From assembly GCA_002281485.1 (NCBI GenBank), contig NCGF01000007.1, forward strand, positions 1 to 64,000: a DNA stretch of 64,000 nucleotides, given 5' to 3'. The notes under the pieces are model-generated. The model searched no databases. It saw nothing but the letters and a program-made list of their open reading frames with translations, and was not told the DNA's origin. Source of the DNA: Sphingomonas sp. 28-66-16. Its GTDB lineage: Bacteria > Pseudomonadota > Alphaproteobacteria > Sphingomonadales > Sphingomonadaceae. Position 1 is the first letter of the stretch, and every line of letters begins with the position of its first letter. Shown in pieces: positions 16,123 through 25,531 of the stretch. The position numbers and the translations under genes were made by a program.

Positions 16123-17070
16123 TCACAAATTCCCCGAATGGTCGTCACGGTCGGTTGCGGTCGCCGGCGCGCCTTCAAGCGAGTCCTGCGGCGCGGCTCG
16201 AAGGTCGCGATGCCTGACCGTGGGCGAAAATCCCGCGTCGCGCAACAGCGCAGCCATGCGTTCGGCGACATGGACCGACCGGTGTCTCCCTCCGGTACAG
16301 CCGAACGCGATGGTAACATAGGATTTTCCCTCGGCGCGGTAGCGCGGCAGCAGCATCAGCACGAGCGCGTCGATCGCCGCCATCGAAGTCGCGTAAGCCA
16401 CATCCTCGGCGATATAGGCGCCCACTTCGGCATCGAGTCCGGTGCCGGGCCGCAGCGCCTCGTCCCAATGCGGGTTGCGCAGAAACCGCATGTCGAAGAC
16501 CAGATCGGCCTCGCGGGGCAGCCCGCGCGCAAAGCCGAACGACATCACCGAAAGCGTCGGTTCGCCGAGTTTCGATCGCGCGAAGGTCTGGCGGATCTGT
16601 TGTGCGAGTTCGTTGGCGGTCAGGTTCGAGGTGTCGATCAGCCGATTCGCCCAGCTCCGCAACGGCGCGAGCAGGCCGCGTTCGTGGGTGATGCCGTCGG
16701 CGGCGGGTCGGTCGATCGCCAGCGGATGCCGACGGCGCGTTTCCGAATAGCGTCGTTCGAGCTCGGTGCCCGAGCAATCGAGGAACAGCGTACCGATGTC
16801 GTAGCCGTCGTCCTGGCGCAGCTTGTCGATCCGCTTGACGATCTGGTCGGGATCGAAATCGCGGGTCTGCGCGCCGATCCCGATCGCGAGCGGGCGATCG
16901 GCGCCGTCGCTGCCATCGGCAGGCGGGGTCGCGAGCAACCGATCGATCAGCCGGATCGGCAAATTGTCGAGCACTTCCCAGCCGAGATCCTCGAGCGTGT
17001 TGAGAACCGTCGACTTGCCCGCGCCAGACATGCCGGTGACGAGCAGGATTTCCTTCGATTCGCGCGTCAA
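16123..17070 (-). CDS. rapZ: RapZ-type nucleotide-binding protein (RNase adapter / YvcJ family)
   Basis: P-loop protein of 315 residues. Walker A is GMSGAGKST (residues 13-21), then TLEDLGWEVLDNLPIRLI. The C-terminal half ends with IAFGCTGGRHRSVHVAER, the signature of the RapZ/YvcJ family. In E. coli RapZ guides RNase E to a small RNA controlling glucosamine-6-phosphate synthase; in other bacteria the role is less defined, and the link with the PTS genes is conserved. The start appears to be a TTG at 17070 that overlaps the hprK stop by 4 bases (TTGA), with AAGGG about 8 bases upstream. There is no nearby in-frame ATG before the Walker A motif. Confidence 0.92.
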   Translation of the reverse strand: MTRESKEILLVTGMSGAGKSTVLNTLEDLGWEVLDNLPIRLIDRLLATPPADGSDGADRPLAIGIGAQTRDFDPDQIVKRIDKLRQDDGYDIGTLFLDCSGTELERRYSETRRRHPLAIDRPAADGITHERGLLAPLRSWANRLIDTSNLTANELAQQIRQTFARSKLGEPTLSVMSFGFARGLPREADLVFDMRFLRNPHWDEALRPGTGLDAEVGAYIAEDVAYATSMAAIDALVLMLLPRYRAEGKSYVTIAFGCTGGRHRSVHVAERMAALLRDAGFSPTVRHRDLRAAPQDSLEGAPATATDRDDHSGNL

Positions 17071-17504
17071 CGGATCGACCCTTCGAGTCGCTTCAGTGCC
17101 AGCTCGATCTTGATCGGGGCCGAGGCATGATGGCCCGACAGCCGAAGCACGGGCACGTCGATGCCGGCGATCCGGCGCGTTTGCACTTCGGCCGGCAGGC
17201 GCTCGACCTCGCCCTCGAGCTCGACGAGTAGCGCCACGGCGACATCGTCGACATAGGGCATTTCGATGATGCCGATGCCGCGCACCTCGATCTTGCCGGC
17301 AATCGTCGCCGGCGACGTAGCGAAAAGCTGCTTCGCCTGGCGCTTGAGCACCGTGTAATCGTCGCTGACGAGGATGGCACCTCGATCGATCAGCCGCAAT
17401 GCGAGGTCCGATTTTCCCGCCCCCGACCTGCCTTCGATCAGCACCGCCCGCCGGTCGAAGGCGACACAGGATGCGTGCAACGTCTCGGACGAAACGATCG
17501 TCAT
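17067..17504 (-). CDS. hprK: HPr kinase/phosphorylase, short alphaproteobacterial form
   Basis: A 145-residue catalytic core of HPr kinase. It phosphorylates the regulatory serine of HPr with ATP and can reverse the reaction. Walker A is EGRSGAGKSD (residues 24-33), followed by the conserved LVSDDYT. The HprK signature near IEVRGIGIIEMPYV is also present. Firmicute enzymes are about 310 residues with an extra N-terminal domain; the short form is normal for alphaproteobacteria. It sits between the ChvG sensor kinase (13-base gap upstream) and RapZ (4-base overlap downstream). Confidence 0.94.
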   Translation of the reverse strand: MTIVSSETLHASCVAFDRRAVLIEGRSGAGKSDLALRLIDRGAILVSDDYTVLKRQAKQLFATSPATIAGKIEVRGIGIIEMPYVDDVAVALLVELEGEVERLPAEVQTRRIAGIDVPVLRLSGHHASAPIKIELALKRLEGSIR

Positions 17505-17517
17505 TTCGGTTTCTCGA

Positions 17518-19101
17518 TCATCGATGGTCGGCGAGCGGCAATGTCACCGTAAACCGCGCGCCGCTCAAGCGGTCTTCGCGCGATTCGACGGTGATCGATC
17601 CCTGATGCGCGTCGATGATCGTCCGCGCAATGGCGAGGCCAAGCCCGGAATGCTTGCCGAAAGCCTCGCCTTCGGGCCGAATCGACTGGAACCGCCGAAA
17701 TACTGCCTCGCGCGCCTCCTCGGGGACGCCGGGGCCTTCGTCTTCGACATCGATCACGGCATCGCGTCCGGCACGGTCGATCACGATCGATACCGTGCCG
17801 CCGTCGGGCGAAAAGGATATCGCATTGTCGATCAAATTCTCGAATACGCGCTCGAGCCTGCCGCCTTCGCCGATCACGTTGAGCGGCCCGTTCGCGTCGC
17901 GCGCGACATGAATGCGCACCCCGCGCTCGATGCCGCGTTCCGAGCGCGACCGGTGGAGCGCCTCGATCATCTCCGCGACATCGACGGGTTCGAACTTCGC
18001 CCGGCTGAGCTGGGCGTCGAGCCGCGAGGCTTCGGAGATATCGCTGATCAGTCGATCGAGCCGGTGAACGTCATCGCGGATGATCGCCGTCAGCCGTTCC
18101 TGCAACTTCGGGTCGCGGACCGCGCCAAGCCCTTCGACGGCGGAGCGGAGCGAGGCCAGCGGGTTCTTCATCTCGTGCGTCACGTCGGCGGCAAAGGCTT
18201 CGGTCGCATCGATCCGCAGCCGCAACGCCTGGCTCATGTCGGACAGCGCGCGGGCGAGCATCCCGATCTCGTCGCCGCGCGAGGGCAGGCGGGGCACCAC
18301 GACTTCACGTGCCCGCCCGAGCCGCACCCGTACCGCCGCGCGGGCGAGCCGTCGCAGCGGCCTGACGATCGTCCGCGCGAGAAACAGCGAGAGGAGGATC
18401 GAGGCGATCGACACGACCAGCAGCACGAGACTGAGGCGGAATCGCTCGAGCCGCACCGTCTGGGTGATGTCGCGCGCATTGATCGATGTCATCACCACGG
18501 CATCGCCGGGCAGCAGCGCCGCTGCCGTGATCACCGGGGTGCGATCGGGCGCCCGCCAGACGGTGGCGACCGCACGGTGCGATGCCTGGGCGGCGCGGAC
18601 GTCGGGCCAGGTCTGCCCCGCGCGGCGCTCGCGATAGAGCGGCGCGCGGGCAGCGCCGACGACGGTGTCGATCATTGCATCGAGGAACCGGCCGGCATCC
18701 TGACCCCAGGGTTCCTTGTCGGGATCGATCAGGCTGAAATTGCGCAGCCCCATCGCGCGCGTGTCGGCGGTCTGGGCACCGCTGGCGCCGAACAGACGGA
18801 TGCGGGTGCCGGTCGTCACCGCCAGCTGCTTGGCGAGCGCCTCGCGGGCGTCGGGCGGCGTCGCGGCGAGCGCCTCGGCGATCAGCTGGGCTTCGCGGAT
18901 CGCCTGGGCCACGCGGCTGTCGACGATCCGGCTGCGATAGCTGTCGAGATAGAAGAAGCCGCCGGCGAGCATCGCCAGCGCAAAGATGTTGACCGCGAGA
19001 ATCCGGCGCGTGAGCGAAACGCGCCCCGACCACCGCAGCGTCAGATCGCGGTCGTCGCTGCGCGCGAAATCACTCCTCGGAGAATCGATAGCCGGCGCCA
19101 T
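17518..19101 (-). CDS. chvG: Sensor histidine kinase ChvG/ExoS type
   Basis: A two-transmembrane histidine kinase of about 527 residues. A first membrane segment ([19 protein letters not shown]) precedes a periplasmic domain of about 190 residues. A second ([20 protein letters not shown]) leads into a HAMP domain. The phosphoacceptor is in [19 protein letters not shown], and the ATP-binding domain has [18 protein letters not shown] and [14 protein letters not shown]. In rhizobia and Agrobacterium ChvG, held by the periplasmic inhibitor ExoR, senses acid and envelope conditions. The likely start, ATG at 19101, overlaps the chvI reading frame by 32 bases. Gene order chvI-chvG-hprK-rapZ and divergent pckA is the classic alphaproteobacterial arrangement. 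Confidence 0.92.
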   Translation of the reverse strand: MAPAIDSPRSDFARSDDRDLTLRWSGRVSLTRRILAVNIFALAMLAGGFFYLDSYRSRIVDSRVAQAIREAQLIAEALAATPPDAREALAKQLAVTTGTRIRLFGASGAQTADTRAMGLRNFSLIDPDKEPWGQDAGRFLDAMIDTVVGAARAPLYRERRAGQTWPDVRAAQASHRAVATVWRAPDRTPVITAAALLPGDAVVMTSINARDITQTVRLERFRLSLVLLVVSIASILLSLFLARTIVRPLRRLARAAVRVRLGRAREVVVPRLPSRGDEIGMLARALSDMSQALRLRIDATEAFAADVTHEMKNPLASLRSAVEGLGAVRDPKLQERLTAIIRDDVHRLDRLISDISEASRLDAQLSRAKFEPVDVAEMIEALHRSRSERGIERGVRIHVARDANGPLNVIGEGGRLERVFENLIDNAISFSPDGGTVSIVIDRAGRDAVIDVEDEGPGVPEEAREAVFRRFQSIRPEGEAFGKHSGLGLAIARTIIDAHQGSITVESREDRLSGARFTVTLPLADHR

Positions 19102-19777
19102 AGAGCGTTTCAATCGCATCGAATTCCTGATCGACCTGGCGGAACTTGCGGCGGACCCGCTTAATATGGCTGTCGATCGTCCGATCGTCGACATAGATGT
19201 CGTCCTGATAGGCCGCATCCATCAGCTGGTTGCGCGTCTTGACGATCCCCGGTCGCTGCGCAAGCGTCTCGAGGATCAGAAATTCGGTCACCGTCAGTGT
19301 CACGGCTGTCCCATCCCAGGTCACCCGGTGCCGTGCCGGATCCATCGCGAGCCGCCCGCGCTGCAAGATCTCGGCCGGGACTTCGGGCTCGCCGGTCGCG
19401 CTGGGCTGGGTCAATTCGGCGCGGCGCAGGATTGCGCGGATCCGGGCAATCAGCAGCCGGTGCGAGAAGGGCTTGGCGATATAGTCGTCGGCGCCCATCG
19501 CCAGTCCGAGCGCCTCGTCGAGTTCGTCGTCCTTCGACGTCAGGAAGATCACCGGCAGGGCGCTCTTCTCGCGCAGCCGACGCAACAGCTCCAGGCCGTC
19601 CATGCGCGGCATCTTGATGTCGAAGATGGCGAGATCGGGCGGATTGTCGATCAGTGCCTTGAGCGCGGTTTCGCCGTCCGAATAGACGCGCGTCAGAAAA
19701 CCCTCCGCCTGAAGCGCGATCGATACCGAGGTGAGGATGTTGCGATCGTCATCGACGAGCGCGATAGTAGCCGTCAT
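19070..19777 (-). CDS. chvI: Response regulator ChvI type (OmpR/PhoB class)
   Basis: A 235-residue DNA-binding response regulator. The receiver domain starts [16 protein letters not shown] and has the phosphorylated aspartate in [17 protein letters not shown], with the conserved [11 protein letters not shown] and YIAKPF. The C-terminal winged helix shows [19 protein letters not shown] and [16 protein letters not shown]. The ATG at 19777 begins directly at the receiver; AAGGG lies 11 bases upstream. It is the first gene of the leftward chvI-chvG-hprK-rapZ-EIIA-HPr run and is divergent from pckA across about 180 bp, which probably holds both promoters. Phosphorylation by the adjacent kinase is expected from known ChvG/ChvI pairs. 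Confidence 0.94.
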   Translation of the reverse strand: MTATIALVDDDRNILTSVSIALQAEGFLTRVYSDGETALKALIDNPPDLAIFDIKMPRMDGLELLRRLREKSALPVIFLTSKDDELDEALGLAMGADDYIAKPFSHRLLIARIRAILRRAELTQPSATGEPEVPAEILQRGRLAMDPARHRVTWDGTAVTLTVTEFLILETLAQRPGIVKTRNQLMDAAYQDDIYVDDRTIDSHIKRVRRKFRQVDQEFDAIETLYGAGYRFSEE

Positions 19778-19954
19778 CGGCGTTGCGACCCTTTGTGTGG
19801 GGGCTGGTCTGTTGGCGACACGCCTAGGCCAAAGCGATGCAGGGCTCAACCATTAGCGGCGCAAGCGGGTTTGACCGGGGGGCGATCGCTCGATATGCGC
19901 GGCGTAGCATACGTATGCGTGTCGAACGCATCGTCCCACATTAGGAGAGACCAA

Positions 19955-21562
19955 GTGACCGATCGCATCCCTTCGTTGGGCCTCGATGCCCAGGGTTTCG
20001 CGACGCCGGCGACGATCCACTGGAACCTGATCACCGCGCCGCTGGTCGAAGCCGCGATCGCGCGCAGCGAGGGGCATCTCGCCGCCGAAGGGCCGCTGGT
20101 CGTCGCCACCGGCCGACACACCGGGCGCTCGGCGCAGGACAAGTTCATCGTCCGCGATGCCGAAACCGAAAACACCGTGTGGTGGGGCAAGACCAACAAG
20201 GGGATGACGCCCGAGCATTTTGGCGCGCTCAAGGCCGATTTCATCGCCGCGCTGGGCGAGAAGGACACGCTGTTCGTCCAGGACCTGTTCGGCGGATCGC
20301 AGCCCGAGCACCGCGTCCGGGTGCGCGTGATCAATGAACTCGCCTGGCACAATCTGTTCATCCGCACGCTGCTCGTGCGGCCCGAGGCGCACGAGCTCGC
20401 CGGGTTCGAACCCGAATACACGATCATCGATCTGCCGAGCTTCAAGGCCGATCCGGCGCGCCACGGCTGCCGCAGCGAGACCGTGATCGCGGTGAACTTC
20501 ACCGAGAAGCTGATCCTGATCGGCGGCACCGCCTATGCTGGCGAAATGAAGAAATCGGTGTTCGGCCTGCTCAACTATCTGTTGCCGGTCGACGGCATCA
20601 TGCCGATGCATTGCTCGGCCAACATCGGCCCCAAGGGCGACACCGCCGTGTTTTTCGGCCTCTCGGGCACCGGCAAGACGACGTTGTCCGCCGACGCCAG
20701 CCGCACGCTGATCGGCGATGACGAGCATGGCTGGTCGGACACGGCGGTCTTCAATTTCGAGGGCGGCTGCTACGCCAAGATGATCCGTCTCTCGGCCGAG
20801 GCCGAGCCTGAGATTTTCGCGACCACCAAGCGCTTCGGCACGGTGCTCGAAAATGTCGTGATGGACCCCGACACCCGCCAGCTCGATCTCGACGACGCGA
20901 CGCTCGCCGAGAACAGCCGGGGCTCGTACCCGATCGACTTCATCCCCAATGCCTCCGAGCATAACATGGGGCCGGTACCGAAGAACATCGTGATGCTCAC
21001 GGCCGATGCGTACGGCGTACTCCCGCCGATTTCGAAGCTGACGCCCGATCAGGCGATGTACCATTTCCTGTCGGGCTATACCGCGCGGGTCGCCGGCACC
21101 GAAATGGGCGTGACCGAGCCCGATGCGACCTTCTCGACCTGTTTCGGCGCGCCCTTCATGCCGCGCCACCCGAGCGTCTATGGCAACCTGCTGAAAGAAC
21201 GGATCGCCAAGGGCGGGGTCGATTGCTGGCTGGTCAACACCGGCTGGACCGGTGGCAAATATGGCGTCGGCAGCCGCATGCCGATCAAGGCGACGCGCGC
21301 GCTGCTCAATGCCGCGCTCGACGGCAGCCTCAACGACGCCGAGTTCCGCACCGATCCCAATTTCGGCTTCGCCGTACCGGTGGCGGTCGAAGGCGTCGAC
21401 TCGGCGATCCTCGATCCGCGTAACACCTGGGCCGACAAGGACGCCTATGACGCGACCGCGGCCAAACTGGTCGACCAGTTCGTCGAGAATTTCGCGCAAT
21501 TCGCGGACCATGTCGACGAAGGCGTCCGACAATCGGCCCCCAGGGTGCGCCAGCCCGCCTGA
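19955..21562 (+). CDS. pckA: Phosphoenolpyruvate carboxykinase (ATP)
   Basis: ATP-dependent PEP carboxykinase, 535 residues. It converts oxaloacetate to phosphoenolpyruvate and CO2, the entry step of gluconeogenesis. The nucleotide-binding loop is [15 protein letters not shown], preceded by [18 protein letters not shown] and followed by [11 protein letters not shown] and [11 protein letters not shown], which carry the metal and substrate ligands. The start is the GTG at 19955, with AGGAGA just upstream. An in-frame extension to the left runs through the chvI region and is not coding. In other alphaproteobacteria ChvI controls pckA, so control from the shared intergenic region is plausible here. 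Confidence 0.97.
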   Translation: MTDRIPSLGLDAQGFATPATIHWNLITAPLVEAAIARSEGHLAAEGPLVVATGRHTGRSAQDKFIVRDAETENTVWWGKTNKGMTPEHFGALKADFIAALGEKDTLFVQDLFGGSQPEHRVRVRVINELAWHNLFIRTLLVRPEAHELAGFEPEYTIIDLPSFKADPARHGCRSETVIAVNFTEKLILIGGTAYAGEMKKSVFGLLNYLLPVDGIMPMHCSANIGPKGDTAVFFGLSGTGKTTLSADASRTLIGDDEHGWSDTAVFNFEGGCYAKMIRLSAEAEPEIFATTKRFGTVLENVVMDPDTRQLDLDDATLAENSRGSYPIDFIPNASEHNMGPVPKNIVMLTADAYGVLPPISKLTPDQAMYHFLSGYTARVAGTEMGVTEPDATFSTCFGAPFMPRHPSVYGNLLKERIAKGGVDCWLVNTGWTGGKYGVGSRMPIKATRALLNAALDGSLNDAEFRTDPNFGFAVPVAVEGVDSAILDPRNTWADKDAYDATAAKLVDQFVENFAQFADHVDEGVRQSAPRVRQPA

Positions 21563-21607
21563 CCGGCCCGCTCCTCCGGGCCCTCCGATCGAGAGAAAGC
21601 CCGACCG

Positions 21608-22051
21608 ATGACCGATCATTCCCCCCGCCTGTTCGAGACCGACGCCGCCGTGCGCTACGTCGGTCTCGGGCTGCTCGCCCGAACGCTGCCGCGCGCCGAG
21701 TGGACCCATGAAGCGCATTTGGCCGCGACGACCTGGCTGGTCGTGGAACGGCCCGAGATCGACCTCGATGTCGAGTTGCGGGGGATCATCTTGCGTTATA
21801 ACGAGAGCGTCGGCGGGGTGAATGACGCGACCCAGGGCTATCATCACAGCATTACCTGCTGCTTTCTCGCCGCAGTCCGCGATCATGTTCGCGAGAGCGA
21901 AGGGCAGGGGCTTGCCGAGCGCGTCAACGCGTTGTTGCTGTCGCCGCGCGGGCGACGGGACTGGCCGCTGCGGCGGTATTCGCACGAGCGGCTCTTTTCG
22001 GTCGAGGCGCGCTTGGGGTGGGTGGCGCCCGATCTGGAGGCAAGCGGCTGA
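21608..22051 (+). CDS. Conserved protein of unknown function, 147 residues
   Basis: A small soluble protein that I cannot assign to a named family. It contains EWTHEAHLAATTWL, then LRYNESVGGVNDATQGYHHSI, with several histidines and acidic residues arranged as possible metal ligands (WTHEAH and GYHHS). Proteins with the same H-E-x-H and Y-H-x-S/T pattern occur widely as hypothetical proteins. It has no signal peptide or membrane segment. The ATG at 21608 follows pckA by 45 bases on the same strand, with GAGAGAAAG upstream, so it may be co-transcribed. Codon use matches its neighbours. Confidence 0.75.
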   Translation: MTDHSPRLFETDAAVRYVGLGLLARTLPRAEWTHEAHLAATTWLVVERPEIDLDVELRGIILRYNESVGGVNDATQGYHHSITCCFLAAVRDHVRESEGQGLAERVNALLLSPRGRRDWPLRRYSHERLFSVEARLGWVAPDLEASG

Positions 22052-22080
22052 GGCTGACCATTTGACGGCTACTGCTGATT

Positions 22081-22174
22081 CGTCACCGCGAACTTGTTCC
22101 GGGCTCCACTTCCCCACACAGCTCGTCACTGATTGTCGCCCGGTGGACCCCGGAACAAGTCGCCCCCGTCACCC
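22081..22174. repeat. Dispersed palindromic repeat, copy B
   Basis: Second copy of the element at 1515-1606. The left part (22081-22109) reads like the left arm of copy A with three changes. The right part (22141-22160) is the exact reverse complement of the 20-base core ACTTGTTCCGGGGTCCACCG. The arms face each other across about 30 bases. The end of the element (GTCACC) supplies the stop codon of the leftward DUF885 gene at 22169-22171. It lies between convergent genes, so a hairpin here could stop transcription from both sides. Confidence 0.8.
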
Positions 22175-23992
22175 CTTCCGCGCCGCGATATGCGCGTCGA
22201 TATTCCGCTCGAGCACGGTCATCGGCACATTCCCGCCCAGCACCACCGCATCGTTGAACTTGCGGAAATCATAGCGCGCGCCCAGCGCCGCCTGAGTCTT
22301 GTCGCGCAGCCGGTTGATCGTCGAATGGCCGATCTTGTAGCCGCAGGCTTGCCCGGGCCACGTGCAATAGCGATCGACTTCGCTGCGGACCTCTTCGGGG
22401 TTCGATCCGTTTTCGGTGACGAAGAATTCGATCGCCTGTTCACGGGTCCAGCGCTTGGCATGGATGCCGGTGTCGACGACCATCCGGCACGCCCGGAACG
22501 CGATCGATTGCAGATAACCGAGCCGCCCGGCGGGAAAATCGTCATAGACGCCGAGCTCGTCGGCGAGCTGTTCGGCGTACAGGCCCCAGCCTTCGCTATA
22601 GGCGCTGAACGTCATCAGCGTGCGGATCAGCGGCTGTTTGAAGGTATATTCGCCCTGCCAGGCATGCCCCGGAATCGCCTCGTGATAGGCGAGATCGGGC
22701 AGGCTGTAGCGCGTCCAGCGCGAGGTCGAGCCGAGGTTGATCCAGAAGCGCCCCGGCTCCTTGCCGTCGATCGTCCCGGCGCCGCCATAGGCGCCGGGCG
22801 CGCCGGGTTCGGCGGCGGGCGACATCCGCGTCACCTCGACGAAGCCCGGCACCAATGTTTCGAATGCGCGCGGCATCCGGCTGCGGATGTCCTTCAGCTT
22901 GTCGCGCAGATAGGCCATGATCTCTGCGCGCCCCGGATCGCCCTCGGGGAAGAGATAGCGCGGATCCTTGCCGAGCGCGGTCATCCGCGCGCCGACCGAG
23001 CCCTGGCTATAGCCCTCGGCCTTGAGGATGCCGTCCATCCGGGCATGCAGCCGCGCGAGTTCGTCGCGGCCCATCGCATGGACCTCGTCGGGGGTCATCG
23101 TCGTCGTCGTCGCGGCGCCGAGCGCCCAGGCATAATAGGCGTCGCCCTGCGGCAGTTTCCACGCCCCGGCATCGATCGTGGCATGCGGCTGCTGCGCCTC
23201 GAGCGCGGCGATTTGCCGGTCGAGCGCGGGCGCGATCCGCTCGGCGGCGAGCTTTGCCGCGCGCCCGCCGAAATCGCCCGGCATCGCGGTGGTCCGCCTG
23301 GCGAGCGAGGCGACGATGCCCCATTGCTCGATCTTGCCCGCGCGGGCGATGCGCAGTTGCTTGAGCGCCTGCGCCAACGCGAAATCGGGCAGGATCACCC
23401 CCCGTGCGCCCGCAGCCTTGACGCCCTCGGTCTCGCCATCGAGCTGACCGGCATAGGCCGCCATCCGGTCGAGATAGGCCTCGGCATCGGCCGGGGCCTG
23501 TACGCTATGATTGATGTCGAGCAACTGCGGGATGTCGAGATAGGCGCCGACATTCTGCGCAACGAGATAGGGCGAATTGCGCCACCCCGAGGTAAGCGTC
23601 GCGACATCACCATAGGGAAAGGCGAACCCCTCGACCGCGCCTTCAAAGGCGGTGCGCACGACGTCGACATTGGTGCGCATCCCCGGGCTCAGCGGGGCGA
23701 GATCGATCGTCCGCAACCGGGCAAGCGTCGCACGGGCAAGTTCGGCCGACCGGTGCAGCCCCGCCGGGCTACGATCGCTGAGTCGCGATTTGAGCGCGGC
23801 GCGCGCGCCTGTATCGATCCCGAGGCCCGCCGCTGCCTCGGGAAAATCGGCTAGAATCTGTTCAGCCGTCGCCGCGAGCATCGCTTCGGCGGCGACATCG
23901 GGGCCGGTGGCGGCCACGGCGGCGTGCGGCAGCGCCTGAAGCGCGGCGAGCGCGCCCGCGCTCCGCAAGATGTCGCGGCGGTTGAATGGCAT
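22169..23992 (-). CDS. DUF885 family protein, probable secreted zinc peptidase
   Basis: A 607-residue protein of the DUF885 family. It starts with a Tat-type signal peptide (FNRRDILRSAGALAALQAL then AAVAA), so it is exported folded. The family motif YHEAIPGHAWQGEY near residue 415 provides a histidine/glutamate pair like that of gluzincin metallopeptidases. Long helical segments and further family features (GTASKYTF-like stretches, here LPDLAYHEAI) support the fold. The start at 23992 gives the twin-arginine motif at residues 4-5; AGGGAG lies about 10 bases upstream. Its stop codon lies in a palindromic repeat. Members are annotated as peptidases but the substrate is generally unknown. It stands alone, divergent from a DUF937 gene. 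Confidence 0.88.
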   Translation of the reverse strand: MPFNRRDILRSAGALAALQALPHAAVAATGPDVAAEAMLAATAEQILADFPEAAAGLGIDTGARAALKSRLSDRSPAGLHRSAELARATLARLRTIDLAPLSPGMRTNVDVVRTAFEGAVEGFAFPYGDVATLTSGWRNSPYLVAQNVGAYLDIPQLLDINHSVQAPADAEAYLDRMAAYAGQLDGETEGVKAAGARGVILPDFALAQALKQLRIARAGKIEQWGIVASLARRTTAMPGDFGGRAAKLAAERIAPALDRQIAALEAQQPHATIDAGAWKLPQGDAYYAWALGAATTTTMTPDEVHAMGRDELARLHARMDGILKAEGYSQGSVGARMTALGKDPRYLFPEGDPGRAEIMAYLRDKLKDIRSRMPRAFETLVPGFVEVTRMSPAAEPGAPGAYGGAGTIDGKEPGRFWINLGSTSRWTRYSLPDLAYHEAIPGHAWQGEYTFKQPLIRTLMTFSAYSEGWGLYAEQLADELGVYDDFPAGRLGYLQSIAFRACRMVVDTGIHAKRWTREQAIEFFVTENGSNPEEVRSEVDRYCTWPGQACGYKIGHSTINRLRDKTQAALGARYDFRKFNDAVVLGGNVPMTVLERNIDAHIAARKG

Positions 23993-24129
23993 TGGCTGGT
24001 CGCTCCCTTGAGGCTGCCGCCTTATTGCGGGCGCCGGGCGCCAGCGCAACCGGGGCGCTGTCGGTCCGGCGGTCGATCGGGTAGGAGAAGCCGGGCCGCG
24101 ACTCGCGCCTGCCCATGGAGGAATGATGT

Positions 24130-24495
24130 ATGTCGATGCTTGATGGCCTGCTCGGCCAGATCAACCAGAATGTCGATATCAAGAATCTCGCGTCGAAGGT
24201 GGGCCTGACCCCCGAGCAGGTCGAGATGGCGGTCACCGCACTGGGGCAGGCGCATCCGCAACCGGGCGACACCGTGACGACGGCGGCGGCTTCGACGGGC
24301 CTGTCCAGCGATATTCTCCAGCAGATCGTCGGCCATATCGGCGGCGAGGGCTCGCTTGCCCAATTCGCCAGCCTGCTCGGCGCCCAGGGCGGCATGCTCG
24401 GTCAGGTCAGTGGCATGCTCGACCGCGACGGCGACGGCAACCCGCTCAACGACCTTGCCGGGCTTGCCGGTGGCCTGTTCGGCGGGAAGAAATAA
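24130..24495 (+). CDS. DUF937 family protein
   Basis: A 121-residue soluble protein. It has the pattern of the DUF937 family: an N-terminal MLDGLLGQI, the helix LASKVGLTPEQVEMAVTALG, glycine-rich helical repeats, and near the end MLDRDGDGNPLNDLAGLAGG, an EF-hand-like calcium loop common in this family. No signal peptide is present. GGAGG lies 8 bases before the ATG at 24130. The function of the family is not established. It is convergent with a DUF3597 gene, a small helical protein of similar style, with a strong hairpin between. Confidence 0.8.
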   Translation: MSMLDGLLGQINQNVDIKNLASKVGLTPEQVEMAVTALGQAHPQPGDTVTTAAASTGLSSDILQQIVGHIGGEGSLAQFASLLGAQGGMLGQVSGMLDRDGDGNPLNDLAGLAGGLFGGKK

Positions 24496-24503
24496 GCGCG
24501 ATC

Positions 24504-24527
24504 GGGGCCGGATCGACGTCCGGCCCC
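24504..24527. terminator. Hairpin between convergent DUF937 and DUF3597 genes
   Basis: GGGGCCGGA (24504-24512) pairs perfectly with TCCGGCCCC (24519-24527) across a 6-base loop. It lies exactly between two convergent stops (24495 and 24541). There is no T-tract in either direction, so it is a probable but not classical terminator serving both genes. Confidence 0.5.
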
Positions 24528-24540
24528 GGCACGCGCTTCG

Positions 24541-24933
24541 TCAGTGCGTCAATTCTTCGGGGATGGTCCCGCCATTTTCGGCAAGCTTGATCATCACCTG
24601 CTTGTGGAGCCAGATGTTCATCTCGGCGCTGCCGTCCTTGGCGCCCGGGTAACCGAGTTCCTCGGCAAGCTGCTTGCGGTTGTCGAGGCTCGAATCGAGC
24701 CCCATCAGCTTCATCAGATCGACGATCGAGGTTCGCCAGTTGAGCTTCTGGTCGTTGTGCGACTGGATGTCGTCGAGCAGCGCGGTGACGTCGACCTTTT
24801 CGGGCGGCGCCGCAGCAACCGGTGTGGCGGCGGCGGGCGGGGCCGTCGGCGCGGTTGGGGCAGGGGCCGCCGGCGCCGCCTTGGCGGCGGCCTTTCCCCA
24901 GATTGCATCCTTGATCATGCCGAAAATGCTCAC
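24541..24933 (-). CDS. DUF3597 family protein
   Basis: A 130-residue protein. The N-terminus MSIFGMIKDAIWGKA is followed by an Ala/Pro-rich linker (about residues 15-45) and a conserved C-terminal helical domain containing VDVTALLDDIQSHN, NWRTSIVDLMKLMGLDSSL and LAEELGYPG, which matches the DUF3597 family. Function is unknown; the domain resembles a small DNA- or peptidoglycan-binding helical unit, but nothing in the sequence settles this. The start is a GTG at 24933 with AAGGAGAG upstream. The proline-alanine linker may make the protein elongated. It is convergent with the DUF937 gene. Confidence 0.85.
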   Translation of the reverse strand: MSIFGMIKDAIWGKAAAKAAPAAPAPTAPTAPPAAATPVAAAPPEKVDVTALLDDIQSHNDQKLNWRTSIVDLMKLMGLDSSLDNRKQLAEELGYPGAKDGSAEMNIWLHKQVMIKLAENGGTIPEELTH

Positions 24934-25054
24934 AGAAACTCTCCTTCAGATGGCCCGGAAAATGCCCCGGGGCCGGCGTTGGTCGACACCGGTCGGTACC
25001 ATGGTCGGTAGCATCGCACGATGACAATCCGTCGTTCGCCCCGACAAGCGACGA

Positions 25055-25531
25055 TCAGCCCGCCGGAGGGCCTTGCTCGGCGGGGAGGGGTTCGACCAGC
25101 AGCCTGCCGTCGCGCGCGCCGACGACGCGCAAGCGCGTGCCGCTCGGGCTGTCGGGGCCGATCGCCGGCCACGCGCCGTCGCCGACCCGTACCCGCCCCG
25201 TGCCGCGATCGATCGGATCGAGCACCTCGACGATCTCCCCGATCAGCCGCGCGGTGCGATCGTTGAGCAGCGGATCGGTCGAGGTCACCGGATAGTCGCG
25301 ATACCAGCGCCGACCGATCGCGATCGACACCGCGCTCCACACGCCGAACGATACGAGCTGGAGCAGCGCCGGCAGATCGGGCAGCGCGATCACGGTGACG
25401 CCGGTCATTGCTGCGGCAATCGCCAGAAATACGAGGAACACGCCCGGCGCCGCCAGCTCGGCGCCGCCCAGCAGAATCGCCGCGATCAGCCACAGAAAGC
25501 CGACCGAAAGGGTCAGCCCGCCGATGATCAC
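25055..25531 (-). CDS. NfeD-family membrane protein
   Basis: A 158-residue short NfeD protein. Two or three hydrophobic segments occupy the first 90 residues (LWLIAAILLGGAELAAPGVFL, then FLAIAAAMTGVTVIAL). A C-terminal OB-fold-like domain follows (GEIVEVLDPIDRGTGRVRVGDGAWPAI), the typical NfeDC sequence. NfeD proteins pair with SPFH/stomatin proteins to organise membrane domains and quality control. The pairing is direct here: the GTG start at 25531 overlaps the stop of the upstream SPFH gene by 4 bases (GTGA). Confidence 0.9.
   Translation of the reverse strand: MIIGGLTLSVGFLWLIAAILLGGAELAAPGVFLVFLAIAAAMTGVTVIALPDLPALLQLVSFGVWSAVSIAIGRRWYRDYPVTSTDPLLNDRTARLIGEIVEVLDPIDRGTGRVRVGDGAWPAIGPDSPSGTRLRVVGARDGRLLVEPLPAEQGPPAG

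Noticed and set aside
17067-17504. HprK as a truncated pseudogene because it is only 145 residues.
   Set aside because: The short form is the normal alphaproteobacterial version and all catalytic motifs are present.
19853-22129. Long antisense frame covering pckA and the small gene after it.
   Set aside because: pckA is unmistakable and the antisense product has no recognisable sequence.
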